Part shown: piece after piece, positions 11,781-22,494 of the stretch
How the letters are laid out: the number at the start of each line of letters is the position of its first letter
How positions within the stretch are numbered: position 1 is the first letter of the stretch
Assembly: GCA_026826555.1 (NCBI GenBank)
Contig: JAKSZT010054457.1
Span: 8,595,198-8,659,197 of the forward strand
Direction: 5' to 3'
Length of the DNA: 64,000 nt
Source: Tolypeutes matacus
Lineage: Eukaryota > Chordata > Mammalia > Cingulata > Chlamyphoridae
Position numbers and translations under genes: made by a program
The notes under the pieces: generated by a model
Seen by the model: the letters and a program-made list of their open reading frames with translations, nothing else
Databases searched by the model: none
Told to the model about the DNA's origin: nothing

Positions 11781-13984
11781 CATTTCATGTGTGTCATGTG
11801 CCCAGAGGGATGAGGAGGGAGGAAGAGAATAGATTAAACAGGGGGTATTTAATGGTCAGGGGAAATGTTCTTCATTACCTTACAGTGATGGACACAGGAC
11901 ATAGTAAATATCATCAAAAATTATTAAATTGTACTGTCTAAATTGTAAACTATACTGTAAACCATTGACAATGTTTAGTAGCTATGTTTCACTATCAGTA
12001 TAACAGTTATAATAATGCTACCATCCACATACAAAACGGTTTTAATATGGGGTGAGGAAAGGGGGAAGAGGTTGGGTGTATGACAGTCTCTAGTATTCTG
12101 TGTGTGACTTTGCTGTGACCTAAAACTTCTTTGAAAATTAAATGAAAATTTGGAAGACACCGGGGAGTGAGAGGGGGGAAGGCACCACGGTACAGACTGG
12201 ACACCTGATAATACAGTGATAAAAGGAAAAACGTTTAAAAAATTAATTTTTTTGTTTTTTCTCATTTTTAAAATAGTTCAATCCTTTATTTTATTTTATT
12301 TTTAGTGTTTCTATTTATTTTATGCCTTACATTTAAACTTATCATTATTTCATTTTCCTATTAATTGTATTTGGATATTATATGAGATTCATCTTTAAGG
12401 AAAGTTTGTGTCACAGAAGGGTTAAACAGGGGTGGGAGAGGATCATTGGTGGGGGGTGTCAAGGATGGGAGTTTCATGGGAGGAAGTTCACCTGAATATA
12501 CATTAAAGATATATAAAATTGTTCAAATGATCAAGGGGTGGGGCATGGTTACAGTGGGTGGAGAATCACTCAATAAAATAGAGAATCCCCAGTCTGGAAA
12601 GCTCTGCCACATTCTCCAAGGGAGCATTAACAGTCCCCCAAGTGCAGGGGCAGTGTCTGGCAAAGGAGGATGGTCGACTAATGGGTTCTTATTATTGATG
12701 ACTAGCCCTACGAGTCTTTGATCTTATAATTGAAACTTAGCCTACTGTTATGGGGAACCTAAGGGTTGCCACCCAAGAGCCTCCTTGTTGCTCAAATATG
12801 GCCTCTCTAAGCCAAACTCAGCATATGAATGCATTACCTTCCCCCCAGCGTGGGACATAACTCCCTAGGATGAGCCTCCCTGGCAATGAGGGATTGCTAC
12901 CAAGTGCCAACTGGCAATACGACAGGAAAAAGACCTTGAATAAAGGGGGGAAAGGTAAAGACAAATGAGTTCATATTGCTAAGAGATGTCAAAGAGAGTT
13001 GCGAGGTCATCCCAGAGGTAACACTTATGCACACCTCAGTAGGATATCATAGAACACCAAAGTGGATATCACCCTAAACAGATGAGCTCCTGAGGGCTCT
13101 GGAGACAACCAGGTCCTATATAAGGGAGGATAGATCCAGATATTGATGGCTTATCAGTTGGCTATACTTTGGAATCTGTGCTCCTAAGAGTGACAGAGTT
13201 GGACTCAAATAAGTCCTCCCTGGACATGGTCCATCAGTCCCTTCTATTCAAACCTATATGTGATGCTGTAGTTTGTAGGTGTACTTCCAGAGACTGGAGT
13301 TTTTGTCCTTCCCATGTGCCACCTGTGCCTGGAATCTCAGTGGAGCTGCAACTCCTACTCTGCAGCTCAATGGACTCACCCAAGACACCTGGCAAGAAGA
13401 TGATGATGGACAATGGCCATGCCAGGGAATGGAGAGAGTCTGAAGCTGCAGGCAGGATAATCCCATCCATATTATCCATGGAATATAAGCCCCCTCTCAC
13501 TTGGAGGTGAAGTGGACATCACCATCCCAGACACCTCAGGATTGAGGGAAGAGCTATAGACTAGAGTGGACTTACTGGTATTCTGTTGTAGACATATTGT
13601 GATTCAAGCAATGGAAGAAATTACAACATTGATGTGGAGCCAGTGGCCACTGGATGCTTTCGGGGCAGGGAGAAGGAAAAGCAGGGGCTTTTTTAGAACT
13701 TGGGAATTATTCTGAGTGACATTACAATGACAGATACAGGCCATTTTACATCAGCATATAACATGCAGAACTCTGTGGGAGAGAGTGTGATCTACAATGT
13801 GAGCTATGGTTCATGCTTAGTGGCAAAGCCCCAGGATGTGTATATCCATTGCAGTTGATGTGCCACACTAATGAAACTTGTTTATGTGGGAGGTTGTGAG
13901 AGGTGTGGGAAGTGGGGAACATGAGAATCCCTGTAATTTTTGTGTAACATTTATGTAATCTAAGCATCTTTTAAAATACTAAAA
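11781..13984 (+). mobile_element. L1-C: 5'-truncated L1 with the complete extended 3'UTR, nested in L1-B
   Basis: The 2.2 kb insert shows module 1 (about 11870-12160), an AT-rich linker, the central block (about 12400-13680), module 2 (about 13690-13975) and an A tail. Flanking duplications of about 19 bases, AAAAAGTAATGAAAATATT at 11762-11780 and a near match at 13985-14004, place it inside L1-B. Apparent reading frames such as 13169-13510 belong to the stop-poor central block. Confidence 0.88.
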
Positions 13985-14235
13985 AAAAAGTAGTGAAAAA
14001 TATTTAAAAATATATTTTTTACATTTTGTCTTTCATCACTGTAATATCTGATATCCTGTATGTACAGTTGTATTTTCTTCCATTTATTCCCTAGTGTCTT
14101 ACTATTTCTCATTTTGTTTTCAAGGAAGTTTTACGTTACAGTAAAGTCACATATAGAATACAAAGAACTCTCATATACTCAACGTCCTCCCCTTTTCCTC
14201 CTTCCCACCTTGTCCAAGTGCCTTCATCTCTCACT
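13985..14235 (-). mobile_element. L1-B part 2: continuation of the minus-strand L1 3'UTR
   Basis: It carries the junction of linker and module 1 in minus orientation. It matches the reverse complement of 8760-8925 and the plus-strand text at 31640-31830. Together with 10567-11780 it forms one older element cut by L1-C. Unit A/B homology resumes just after it (14236 against about 53485). Confidence 0.8.
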
Positions 14236-14380
14236 TTGGTTTCTGTCTGAGGTGGTAGTGGGGAGTGAGTGAATGTGTGTGTGTGTAAGTCTTCTGAACT
14301 GGCTCTTTCTGACTTCTTCCTTCTATTTTTCTCATTGTCACAGGATTTTTATAAATAATTTGTTTGACCATACCATGCAT

Positions 14381-14742
14381 CTTACGTGGCTACTGGAGGT
14401 TCTGAGGGCAGGGAGAGGGAAAAACAGGTGTAATATTGGGCCGTTTTTGGGAGTTGGGAATTGTCTTGAATGATATTGCAATGACAGATACAGGCCATTT
14501 GAAATTATCCATAACATTCAGAATTGGGTGGGAGACACTGTAAACTACAATGTAAACTATAATCCATGCTTATTGGCAATGCTCCAAACTGTGTTCATCA
14601 CTTGCCATTAATGTACCTCACTAATGAAGGATGTTGTTAATATGGGAAATTGTGGGTAGTATGGGGAGTGCGGCATATAGGAATGACCTATATTATTTAT
14701 GTGACACTTGTATAATCTAAGTATCTTAAAAAAAAGAAAAAA
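14381..14742 (+). mobile_element. L1-D: short 5'-truncated L1 3' end
   Basis: It matches module 2 of the extended L1 3'UTR and ends in an A-rich tail (14727-14742). Unit B near 53645 lacks it and reads from the same left flank (CCATACCATGCAT) into the L2 sequence, so it inserted in unit A after the duplication. Confidence 0.87.
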
Positions 14743-15310
14743 TCAATGACTCTCTGTAACCTTTAGACTATACTCCAAAATCTTCAGTGAGAGCTACCCA
14801 GTCCCTATGTTACTGGCCCTGCCCACTGTAACTTCCTAATATAGTGTGAACTTTATTTAAATGTTTGGCATTTGCCTCTCTTACCTTCTTTCATTTTTTG
14901 AAAACACAATAACTTTTCTTACCTTGGAACTAGGCACTTGATATAGCCTCTGCAGGACTCTCTCTCTATACTCCTTGCAGGCAGCCACCCCACCCTCATC
15001 ACAACCCTATTACCATCCTTCAGTTGTCAGGCTAAATATTATTTCCTTAGATAAATCTTCCCTAAGACCCTTCACTATTTCAGGCCTTCTTTTATGATCT
15101 CATGACACCCTATAATTTTGTCCATTGCATTTGTCATAATTTATAAATATAGATTCATATGATTATTTGATTATCCCCATCATGAGGTTGTAAATTTCAC
15201 ATGAACTGGCATTGTACCTCTTTCTCTCTCTCTCTTTTTCTCTCTTTCTCTCTCTCTGCCCCCCTTATTTCTACCTCTTATTATATATTTGCCATTGTTC
15301 CTTTTTTTTC
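14743..15310 (+). repeat. L2 LINE 3' fragment (unit A copy)
   Basis: The text follows the L2 3' region, with an ACTCTCTGTAACCTTTAGAC-like start, a CTTACCTTGGAAC segment, a serine/proline-like stretch and a CATGAGG near the end. It is co-linear with 53650-54250 in unit B. A CT-rich run lies at about 15220-15257. Confidence 0.65.
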
Positions 15311-15319
15311 TTTCCATGA

Positions 15320-15423
15320 TTTTAGTTGTTATTAATGGAAACCCTTTACATATGTTATCTCATTTAATTTTTCCAACAACCTTATGAGGAAAACAGGATC
15401 TTCCCCCTGTTTTAGATCAGAAA
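15320..15423 (+). repeat. MIR fragment (unit A), truncated at an OR breakpoint
   Basis: The core resembles the MIR segment containing TTATCTCATTTAATTTTT, CCTTATGAGG and TTTTAGATCAG. Unit B has the fuller MIR (54250-54450). In unit A it stops at about 15423, where an olfactory-receptor remnant begins in the opposite orientation. Confidence 0.7.
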
Positions 15424-16030
15424 TTGTGTTTGCTAGGTTTGTATGGTCAGGAGAATATAAAGAGAATTGAAGATAGTACAAGGGACAGCTGCCAGGTGGA
15501 GACAAAATTGGAGTGGGCCTTGAGACAACCTTGGGTATAACAACTTTCAAAATGGCATCAAAGATGAAGAGTTAGGAGGTGTGGGAGGTGGGCAACATGG
15601 GAATCCGAGTGGGTTCCGTATAATATTTTAGGTAATCTAAGCACCTCTTAAAATATATGTATATATATATATATATAAAAAATAACATTTTTGTAAGCAA
15701 ATACACATATATGCATATATATTTATATATCATTTTACAAATGTTTGTATGTATTGTGAGAATTTTTATTTTTACCCATAATAAAAAATAAAAAAAAATA
15801 AATAAAAAAAAAAAGATGAAGAGTTAGAAGGTAAGATTAAGGACAGTGGGAATGATGATGTTGGGGTAGGAATGAAAAAGAGTGCAGCCTGGTAGCTCTC
15901 CTTCACTTTACATGCTAACTTCACAAAGTATGGAAGATTACAGAATAAGTTATCAAAGATATTGTTGCCACAAAATCTCAAGGAAGCCACCAAGCAATGA
16001 AGCATAAACAAGACTGACAAATAAGCTCAT
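15424..16030 (-). pseudogene. Olfactory receptor pseudogene fragment (psi-OR1)
   Basis: ORs are seven-helix odorant GPCRs encoded by one exon of about 930 bases. On the minus strand, 15840-16020 reads FCGNNIFDNLFCNLPYFVK and then CKVKESYQAALFF, matching extracellular loop 2 to helix 5. After an L1 insertion the frame continues with TQGCLKAHSNF and SSILFIFS, matching the start of helix 6 to helix 7. The N-terminal half and the C-terminus are missing, and stops and frameshifts are present. The right edge abuts sequence homologous to OR downstream flank, and the left edge abuts a cut MIR. It is closest to the OR at 18236. Confidence 0.82.
15576..15811 (+). mobile_element. L1-I: 5'-truncated L1 inserted in psi-OR1
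   Basis: The 236-base insert consists of the end of the L1 terminal module, a (TA)n run at 15659-15677 and an A-rich tail. A perfect 16-base duplication AAAGATGAAGAGTTAG flanks it (15560-15575 and 15812-15827). Its sequence is nearly identical to 7347-7587, which suggests a similar age and source. Confidence 0.93.
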
Positions 16031-18235
16031 GTCAGTCTTGGGAATTCAAAAAAGCCTGAAATGTGAGAAAACTGCTGTCCACTTGATTAGAACACAGTCT
16101 ATAAACCTGCTAATATTTTGTGAAAGTTACAAGATGTGTTGATTTTTATCTTACTTCTGCTTGGCAGTTCATTTGTTGCCTGTATATATTATATTTTAAT
16201 CTATGAATGTGAAAAATACATGTCCTTATTTTTAGAATTAAAGGATTGAACCATTTCCTTCAAATCATTTAATTCAATGTTGAAAAAACAGGAGAGCAAA
16301 TTAAGAACTCAGGACTCAAAAGTACTGCACTATAAGAGAGAAAATGAGGTTGGTTTTTGTAAGAAAATATGTATTAAGAAATGGAACTGGAAACAAGTTT
16401 TTATGTTTTTTATTCTCATTCTTGTTTCCTGCCGTGCCATGACATAAAGATAACAGATTTCTTGAGGTACAAGAGACAACAAATGCTTTAATTGAAGTCA
16501 GTGTGAGCTTTGAGCAACAGAAATTTTCTCTTAAATTAGAGAAATTAAATTAAAGTAAAATTATTGCATCTGAATGAGAAAGAGAGAAAGATAGATATTT
16601 CATAGATGTATTTCAAAACCCTCAACTCTACCATTATATTCAGAGTGAAAATCTCTTCTGTGTAATGCAATGATTCACCACAATTGGAATTCCATGAAAG
16701 TTTGCATTTCTTTTCTTCTTCAGTTTAATTTATGGTAAAATTATAATTTAAAAGTGTAGACAATTTTATGATCAGTTATATAAAGTGTATTCTCACATCT
16801 ATGATCTCATTTGAACTCATAAAGTCCTTCTGAACTAAGAAAGACAAGTAAGCCAATAAAGTTCAGGAGATGATTCCTTTTAAACCTGGCAGTGGAAAAC
16901 TGAAATCAAACCCCTGATTCTCGGCATTTGGCTGTTTCCAGGAATACATTTTGTTAAAAAAAACAACTAAAAAAACCAGAAACAAAAACAAAACAACGAA
17001 AATAGTACTTAGCATTCAACAGCCTTACAATATGAAGGAAACTAAAATGTCTTATTCCCATCATATTTAATTTATTATGAAGAACTTTTACTTTAACATA
17101 ATTATGACAAAACTTTGTTTTAAAAATAAGTTTATGGAGCCTTACTATTCTAATGGAAAGAAATTATCTCTCATCAAATAGGAGGCATTCTAAGAAAGCA
17201 TTCTTTATTTTTGTAGAGCAATTTTAGTTTCATTGCCAGGCATAATGGCTAAAGAAAGAATTTTTTTCTAGCATAAAATATTTTAAGCCATACACTTATA
17301 GGACAAATTATGGCCCTCTCCCAATGGAGAACCCTGGCAATCACAACTTTTGCTCTTCTTTGTGGTCTGTCCAATAGGGATCCTCTGGATTGTCGTACAG
17401 ATAATCCGAGATAGCACTTCTCTTAGTGATAGCAACATTGAAGTCTCCTGTTTTTACCTCTAAAAAGGCAAATGATTCTCAGTGTTCCATGGATTTCTAT
17501 AACCATTCATTGAGCAAAGGTTTCTGAGCTCTTAATTGCATAGAAAATGAAGCTAAAAATATGAACACCCTTATCCATTAATTGATATTTCCCTATTTCT
17601 ATCCAGGGAGTATTTAAGGATCATACATTGAGTGATGATCAAAAAATTCCAATTATCTAAATAAATCTAGTATTTTATTCAACAAATTCACATTTTCTAT
17701 CCCATCCCAACCTTTGTGCTTGGTTTTGGGGGAAAAATTTTAATAAAATTTAATAATTGCCTTCAAAGAAAATATAGTCTAGTTAACTTCTGAGAAGATT
17801 CTGAAATACAGTTAGTAAAATTAATTTTACTTCTCCATGTATTCATGGAGAAATACAAAGGAAAGAGATATCATAGCACCCTTTCAAATTCTCTTTTGAA
17901 TATCATTTATATGGTGCCCAAACACCATAAGTTCAAGCAGAAGAGATCACAAACAAACTGTCTTCCCTATGAAATGAGGACAAATTAGATTAAAAATATA
18001 AGTGGGCACCACAATTGAGTTCTTAAGACAGCAGCACTGAAATGGTTCCTGAACTATTCAAAAAGGAATGGCACATGGGCATGAATATTTCTTATCAAGA
18101 GCCAAGGAAGTGTGTCGCATGCATTTTCTAAAGCTCTAAAATGGGAAATGACCGGAAGAGGGGTATGCTGTTTTATTAAGTTATAATATAATTATTGGTC
18201 TTTTTAAAGAGAAAGACAACAGAAATTCAAAATCA
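16031..18235. other. Intergenic DNA upstream of psi-OR2
   Basis: No gene is seen. Positions 16060-16500 are diverged but recognisably similar to 19380-19950, the downstream flank of psi-OR2. Positions 16785-16960 match 57080-57250, and 17000-18235 match 61600-62880 in unit B, so this is the OR 5' flank shared by both units. No convincing core promoter was identified. Confidence 0.6.
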
Positions 18236-19181
18236 ATGGAGGTGAAAATTTTCACCAAAGTGAAGGAGTTCATTCTTTTAGGGTTCTCAGCTGACTTGCA
18301 GTTGCAGAGAGTAGTTGTTTTTTTTTTTTTTTTTATCCTGCTCATAATTTATGTCTTCAGTCTCTTGGGGAACCTCACCCTGGTTTTGCTGATCTCTGCT
18401 GATTCTCGCCTCCACATACCCATGTATTTCTTCATTGGGAACCTGTCATTCCTGGACCTCTGGTATTTTTCTGTTTTCCCCCCAAAAATTCTGATGACCT
18501 GCATCTCTGGAGACAAAAGCATTTCCTTTGCTGGCTGCTTGGCTCAGTTCTTTTCTGCTGAGCTGGCCTACAGTGAGTATTACTTGTTGACTGCCATGGC
18601 TTAAGACCGCTATGTGGGCATCTCCAACACCCTGCTTATTCCCAGGCAATGTCCCCAAGGTTATGGTGCCAGTCTTGTTGCAGCTTCATACTTTGGTGGC
18701 TTTCTTAACTGAACAATCATCACCAGGAAGGCATTTACCCTGAGCTTCGGTGGCAACAATGTCATCGATGATTTCTTCTCTGATCTGCATCCTCTTGTGA
18801 AGTTGGCATGTGATGTGAAGAAGAGCTACCAAGCTGTGCTCTATTTCACAATTGCCTCCAATGTCATCACTTCTACCACATTTATTCTTGCCTCCTATTT
18901 CTTCATCATTGATGACATTTTGAACATTCACTAACCAAGGCCGACTGAAGGCTTTTTCTACCTGTGGCTCTCATGTGGCACCTGTCACCTTGTACTGTGG
19001 TTCAATTCTCTTCATTTACTCCAGACCAAGCACTAGCTATGTCTTGGAACAGGATAAAGTGGTGTCCATGTTCTATCCTGTGGTGATTCCAATGTTGAAC
19101 CCTTTGATCTATAGCTTAAGAAATAAAGATGTGAAAGATGCCCTGAATAAAATGTTGGATAGAGTCCAAGTTTCTTAAATG
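18236..19181 (+). pseudogene. Olfactory receptor pseudogene, near full length (psi-OR2)
   Basis: A class II OR, most like the OR9 family (OR9G-like) by eye. The start is ATG at 18236. Helix 1 contains a 17-base T run at 18318-18334. PMYFFIGNLSFLDLW follows at helix 2. The MAYDRY motif reads MA-stop-DRYVGI, the Tyr codon being TAA at 18602-18604. Later come a one-base loss near 18640, a stop in helix 4 (about 18708), FGGNNVIDDFF and SYQAVLYF at helix 5, and a frame loss near 18932. An intact C-terminal frame (18975-19178) ends [16 protein letters not shown] and a 16-residue tail. It cannot encode a working receptor. Confidence 0.93.
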
Positions 19182-20569
19182 AAAATAGTCGGTAAACAAT
19201 GGCTATATTTTTACAAATTTTGTCCACGTCATTGTAATCACCTGGAACTCTCAGAAGTAAATTAAACAGGAAATCACTAGGTAATGTGGAAATACCAGGT
19301 TGCTTTTGTCTTTTCAAGCTGTGTACTAATGTTTTTGAGTATAACTTTAAAATATTGTAGTATAAATAGGGCTGTGGCTTTTGGAAAAACTTCTATCCTT
19401 TTTGGAACATAGTCTGTAAAACTGCTTATATTTTGAGATATTTAAAAGAAAAGCAGAATCAATTTTACTTTTACCTGACAATTTATAAGTTGTCTATAAG
19501 TATTTTTAATACAATTTTATTGAAGTATATCATTCATACATGAGCATACATAAACAATATGTATAGAGTAAAGTTGTGAACTTAAGAAATCAAAACAGCC
19601 TTATGCATTTTTAATGTGTAAATGCTAAAATGGAAATAATACAACTGGTTTTGGGATAATTGTTAGGCTTAGATGCTTTTTAATGACTTGTTTTGAATCA
19701 TGTCATTTGTAGTAAATTAATCAAGAGATTAAACAGATATATTCTGTTTCCTCCAAGTTACCACAATATTTTGGGGGGAGAGAATGTGTTAGGTAGTTGT
19801 AAGAAAATTACCTATTATGAACTAGAAACAAATTTTATCTATTAATTTTTTCTCATTCTTGTTTAATGGCTTGTCATTATATAAAGTTAGCAGGCTCTCT
19901 TAGGTGCATGAGAGAACAAGCATCTTTACTGGGGTGAGTATGATCTTCTAGCAATATATTTATTTCCCTCAAAATTACCAAATCATGTGCAAAATTATAG
20001 CAGCTGAGACTGGAATTTTTGTAGGATGCATAATATTTCATAATTTTAGCAGAATTTAAAAATATAAAACATGAGGTTGTGCCACATAAAAAAGTTCCTA
20101 TTACTGGTTTCCAAGTATAGATTGGAGTTTTCTGAAGGACAAGACAAGGAAGGACAGTATGATCAGAGCAAAGACCATATGGCGAGGAAGAATATTATCA
20201 ACTTCATGATAAATTCTAAAAAATAAAATTAGCACAATTTCAAAAGCTATTATGATCAGAAACATTTAATATTTATGCTTTGACATATCTGTAAATCAAT
20301 TTTTAATAAAACACTCATTTCATCATATCCTAAAACATATATTGTTCCCAAACTACTAATCAGTTATTTTAAAGTCTTTAAAAACTGATGTAAACTTTTC
20401 TGGGATGCTGTATAGAAGGAGTCCTAAAGGACTGTTGATGAAATACATATATCACATCCAGCAAAGGCAGTCCAAAACATCAGAGAATAGGGAAAAGAGT
20501 GATAGTTCCAGGAAATTGCTTCTCTATCTACTTGGGATTAGGAGTAGAAAAGAGTTTTGGCCTCTCTTT
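19182..20569. other. Downstream flank of psi-OR2, no gene seen
   Basis: Positions 19380-19950 resemble 16060-16500. Positions 20370-20569 resemble 63145-63350 in unit B, where they directly follow the truncated OR. A small L1 3' end sits at 19503-19605. Nothing else was recognised. Confidence 0.55.
19503..19605 (-). mobile_element. Short L1/HAL1-type 3' end, minus strand
   Basis: Its reverse complement matches the last 100 bases of the HAL1-like element in unit B (about 61110-61205), including the ATACTTCAATAAA-like polyadenylation end. It is heavily 5'-truncated. Confidence 0.65.
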
Positions 20570-20877
20570 CAGTTTGTTAAGGCTAACAATGCAATATAAC
20601 AGAAATAAGTTGGCTTTTACAATGGGATTTATTAATTTATAAGCTTACAGTTCTGAGGCTAAGAAAAATGTCCTAATCAAGGGATGAGTTGAAGCTCTCT
20701 CCTCAAAGATTGCCTGATGGTGATCCTGAAATTTTTCCACATGGCAAGGCACAATGGCAGCTCTGCTGGTCCCTTTCTTTTCCTCTGTTCCACATTGCTT
20801 TCAGCTTTTTGCTCTCGTGGCATTCTCTCTGCTTAATGGGTTTCCCTCTGTTTCTGCAGCTTTTTTCTGTGTCTTCC
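20570..20877 (-). mobile_element. MaLR-like LTR, 3' part (split by L1-E)
   Basis: Read on the minus strand it ends with AATAAATCCC, a short gap, AAAAGCCAAC and GTTAGCCTTAACAAACTG, the layout of MST/MLT1-type LTRs. The 5' part is at 25808-25983 on the other side of L1-E. A paralogous LTR lies at the same place in unit B (63352-63757), so the LTR predates the duplication. Confidence 0.65.
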
Positions 20878-20889
20878 AATTTTTTTTTT

Positions 20890-20908
20890 GTCTTTGTATA
20901 GCACTTTA
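20890..20908 (-). other. Possible short 3' transduction at the L1-E tail
   Basis: Two poly(A) tracts (as T runs at 20880-20889 and 20909-20918) bracket 19 bases that are not part of the L1 3' end in other copies. Read-through of the first polyadenylation signal and carriage of downstream source DNA would give this pattern. Tail heterogeneity is an alternative. Confidence 0.4.
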
Positions 20909-21186
20909 TTTTTTTTTTATTGTGGGTAAAAATCAATTTTTTCAAAATACATACCAATATTTGTAAAATGATATATAAATATATATGCATATATGTGCAT
21001 TTGCTTACAAAAATGTTATTTATATATTTTAAAAGGTGCTTAGATTACCTAAATATTACACGGAAACTACAGGGATTCCCATGTTCCCCACCTCCTACAT
21101 CTCCCACGACACTCCACACAAACATCTCCCACAAGTGTGGCCCATCACCTTCAATGGAACTACACATGCTGGGACCTTGCCACCAA

Positions 21187-21855
21187 TCATAGACCACAGT
21201 TCACATCGTAGACCACACTCTCTCCCACACAGTTCTGAAAGGTGTGTGCTGATTTAAAATGGCCTATATCCCTCGCCACAACGGCACTCAGGACAACCCC
21301 CAAGTCCCGAAAAAGTCCCTGTATTTCAACTGCACATTCCCTCCCTTCCCCGAAAGTGTCTAGTGGCCACCGGATCCACCTCACTGTTATAATTTCTTCC
21401 ATTGCTAGAATCACCATATGTGTACAACAGAATACCATCAAGTCCACTCTAGTCCATAGTTCTTCCCCCAATCCTGAGGGAACTGGGATGGTGATGTCTA
21501 CTCCACCTCCAAGTGAGAGAAGGCTTATATCCCATGGATATGGTGGGTGGGATGATCCTGCCTGCAGATGCAGGCCCTCTCCATTCCCTGGGATGGAGTT
21601 GCCCATCATTGTCTCCTCACCAGGTGACTTGGATGAGTCCATTGAGCTGTAGGGTAGGAGTTGCAGCTCCACCGAGATTCCATGCACACCTGGCACAGAG
21701 GTAGGGCAGAGGCTCCAGTCTCTGGAAGTATACCTAAAAACTCCAGCATCACATATAGGTTTGAATAGAAGGGACTGATGAACCATGTGCAGGGAGGACT
21801 TATTTGGGTCCAATTCTGTCACTCTCAGGAGCACAGAGTCCAAAATAAAGCCCAC
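21187..21855 (-). other. Long stop-free frame in the L1-E 3'UTR central block
   Basis: A 222-codon frame without stops lies antisense to the window and sense to L1-E. It begins with GTG, and no in-frame ATG lies near its start. The same frame is readable for 113 codons in L1-C (13169-13510, with motifs such as ESVLLRVTELDSNKSS and TSRDWS) and in pieces in L1-B, L1-F and L1-G. No known domain, signal peptide or membrane segment was recognised. It may be a captured coding segment or a low-stop non-coding block. Confidence 0.35.
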
Positions 21856-22494
21856 TGATAAGGCATCAGTCTCTGGGGCTTTCCCCCCTTATATAAGACC
21901 TGGGTGTCTCCAGAGCTCTCAGGGGCCCCTCTGTGTGGAGTGATAGGCACTTTGATGTTCTATGAGATCCTACTGAGGTGTGCATAAGCGTTACCTCTGG
22001 GATGACCTCCCAAAGCTCTTTGAAGTCTCTTAGCCACTTGAACTCATTTGTCTTTACCTTTTCCCATTTTATTCAAGGTCTTTTTCCAGTTGTGTTGCCA
22101 GTTGGCACTTGGTATTAATCCCTCATTGCCAGGGAGGCTCATCCCCAGGAGTCCTGTCCCACATTGAGGGGAAGGTAATGCATTCAGATGCAGAGTTTGG
22201 CTTAGAGAGAGGCCACATTTGAGCAACAAGGAGGCTCTCAGGTGGCAACCCTTAGGCACCCCATAACAGTAAGCTAAGTTTCAGTTACAAGAGCAAAGAC
22301 TCATAAGGATAGTCATCAATAACAAGAACTCATCAGTGGGCCATCCTCTTTTGACAGACACTGTCCCTGTACTCAGAAGTCTGTTGCTGCTCCCTTGGAG
22401 AATGTGGCAGAGCTCTCCAGGCTAGGAATTCAGATTCCCTCATTTATTGAGTGATTGTCCACCCACCGTGACCATGCCCCATTCTTGTTTAGTT

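Noticed and set aside
10567..13984. Twin-priming inversion of a single L1
   Set aside because: The two arms overlap in sequence content and a duplication flanks only the plus-strand part, so two separate insertions fit better.
15659..15677. TA run as a replication or regulatory element
   Set aside because: It is part of the L1 3' tail and recurs in several L1 insertions, so it is a tail microsatellite.
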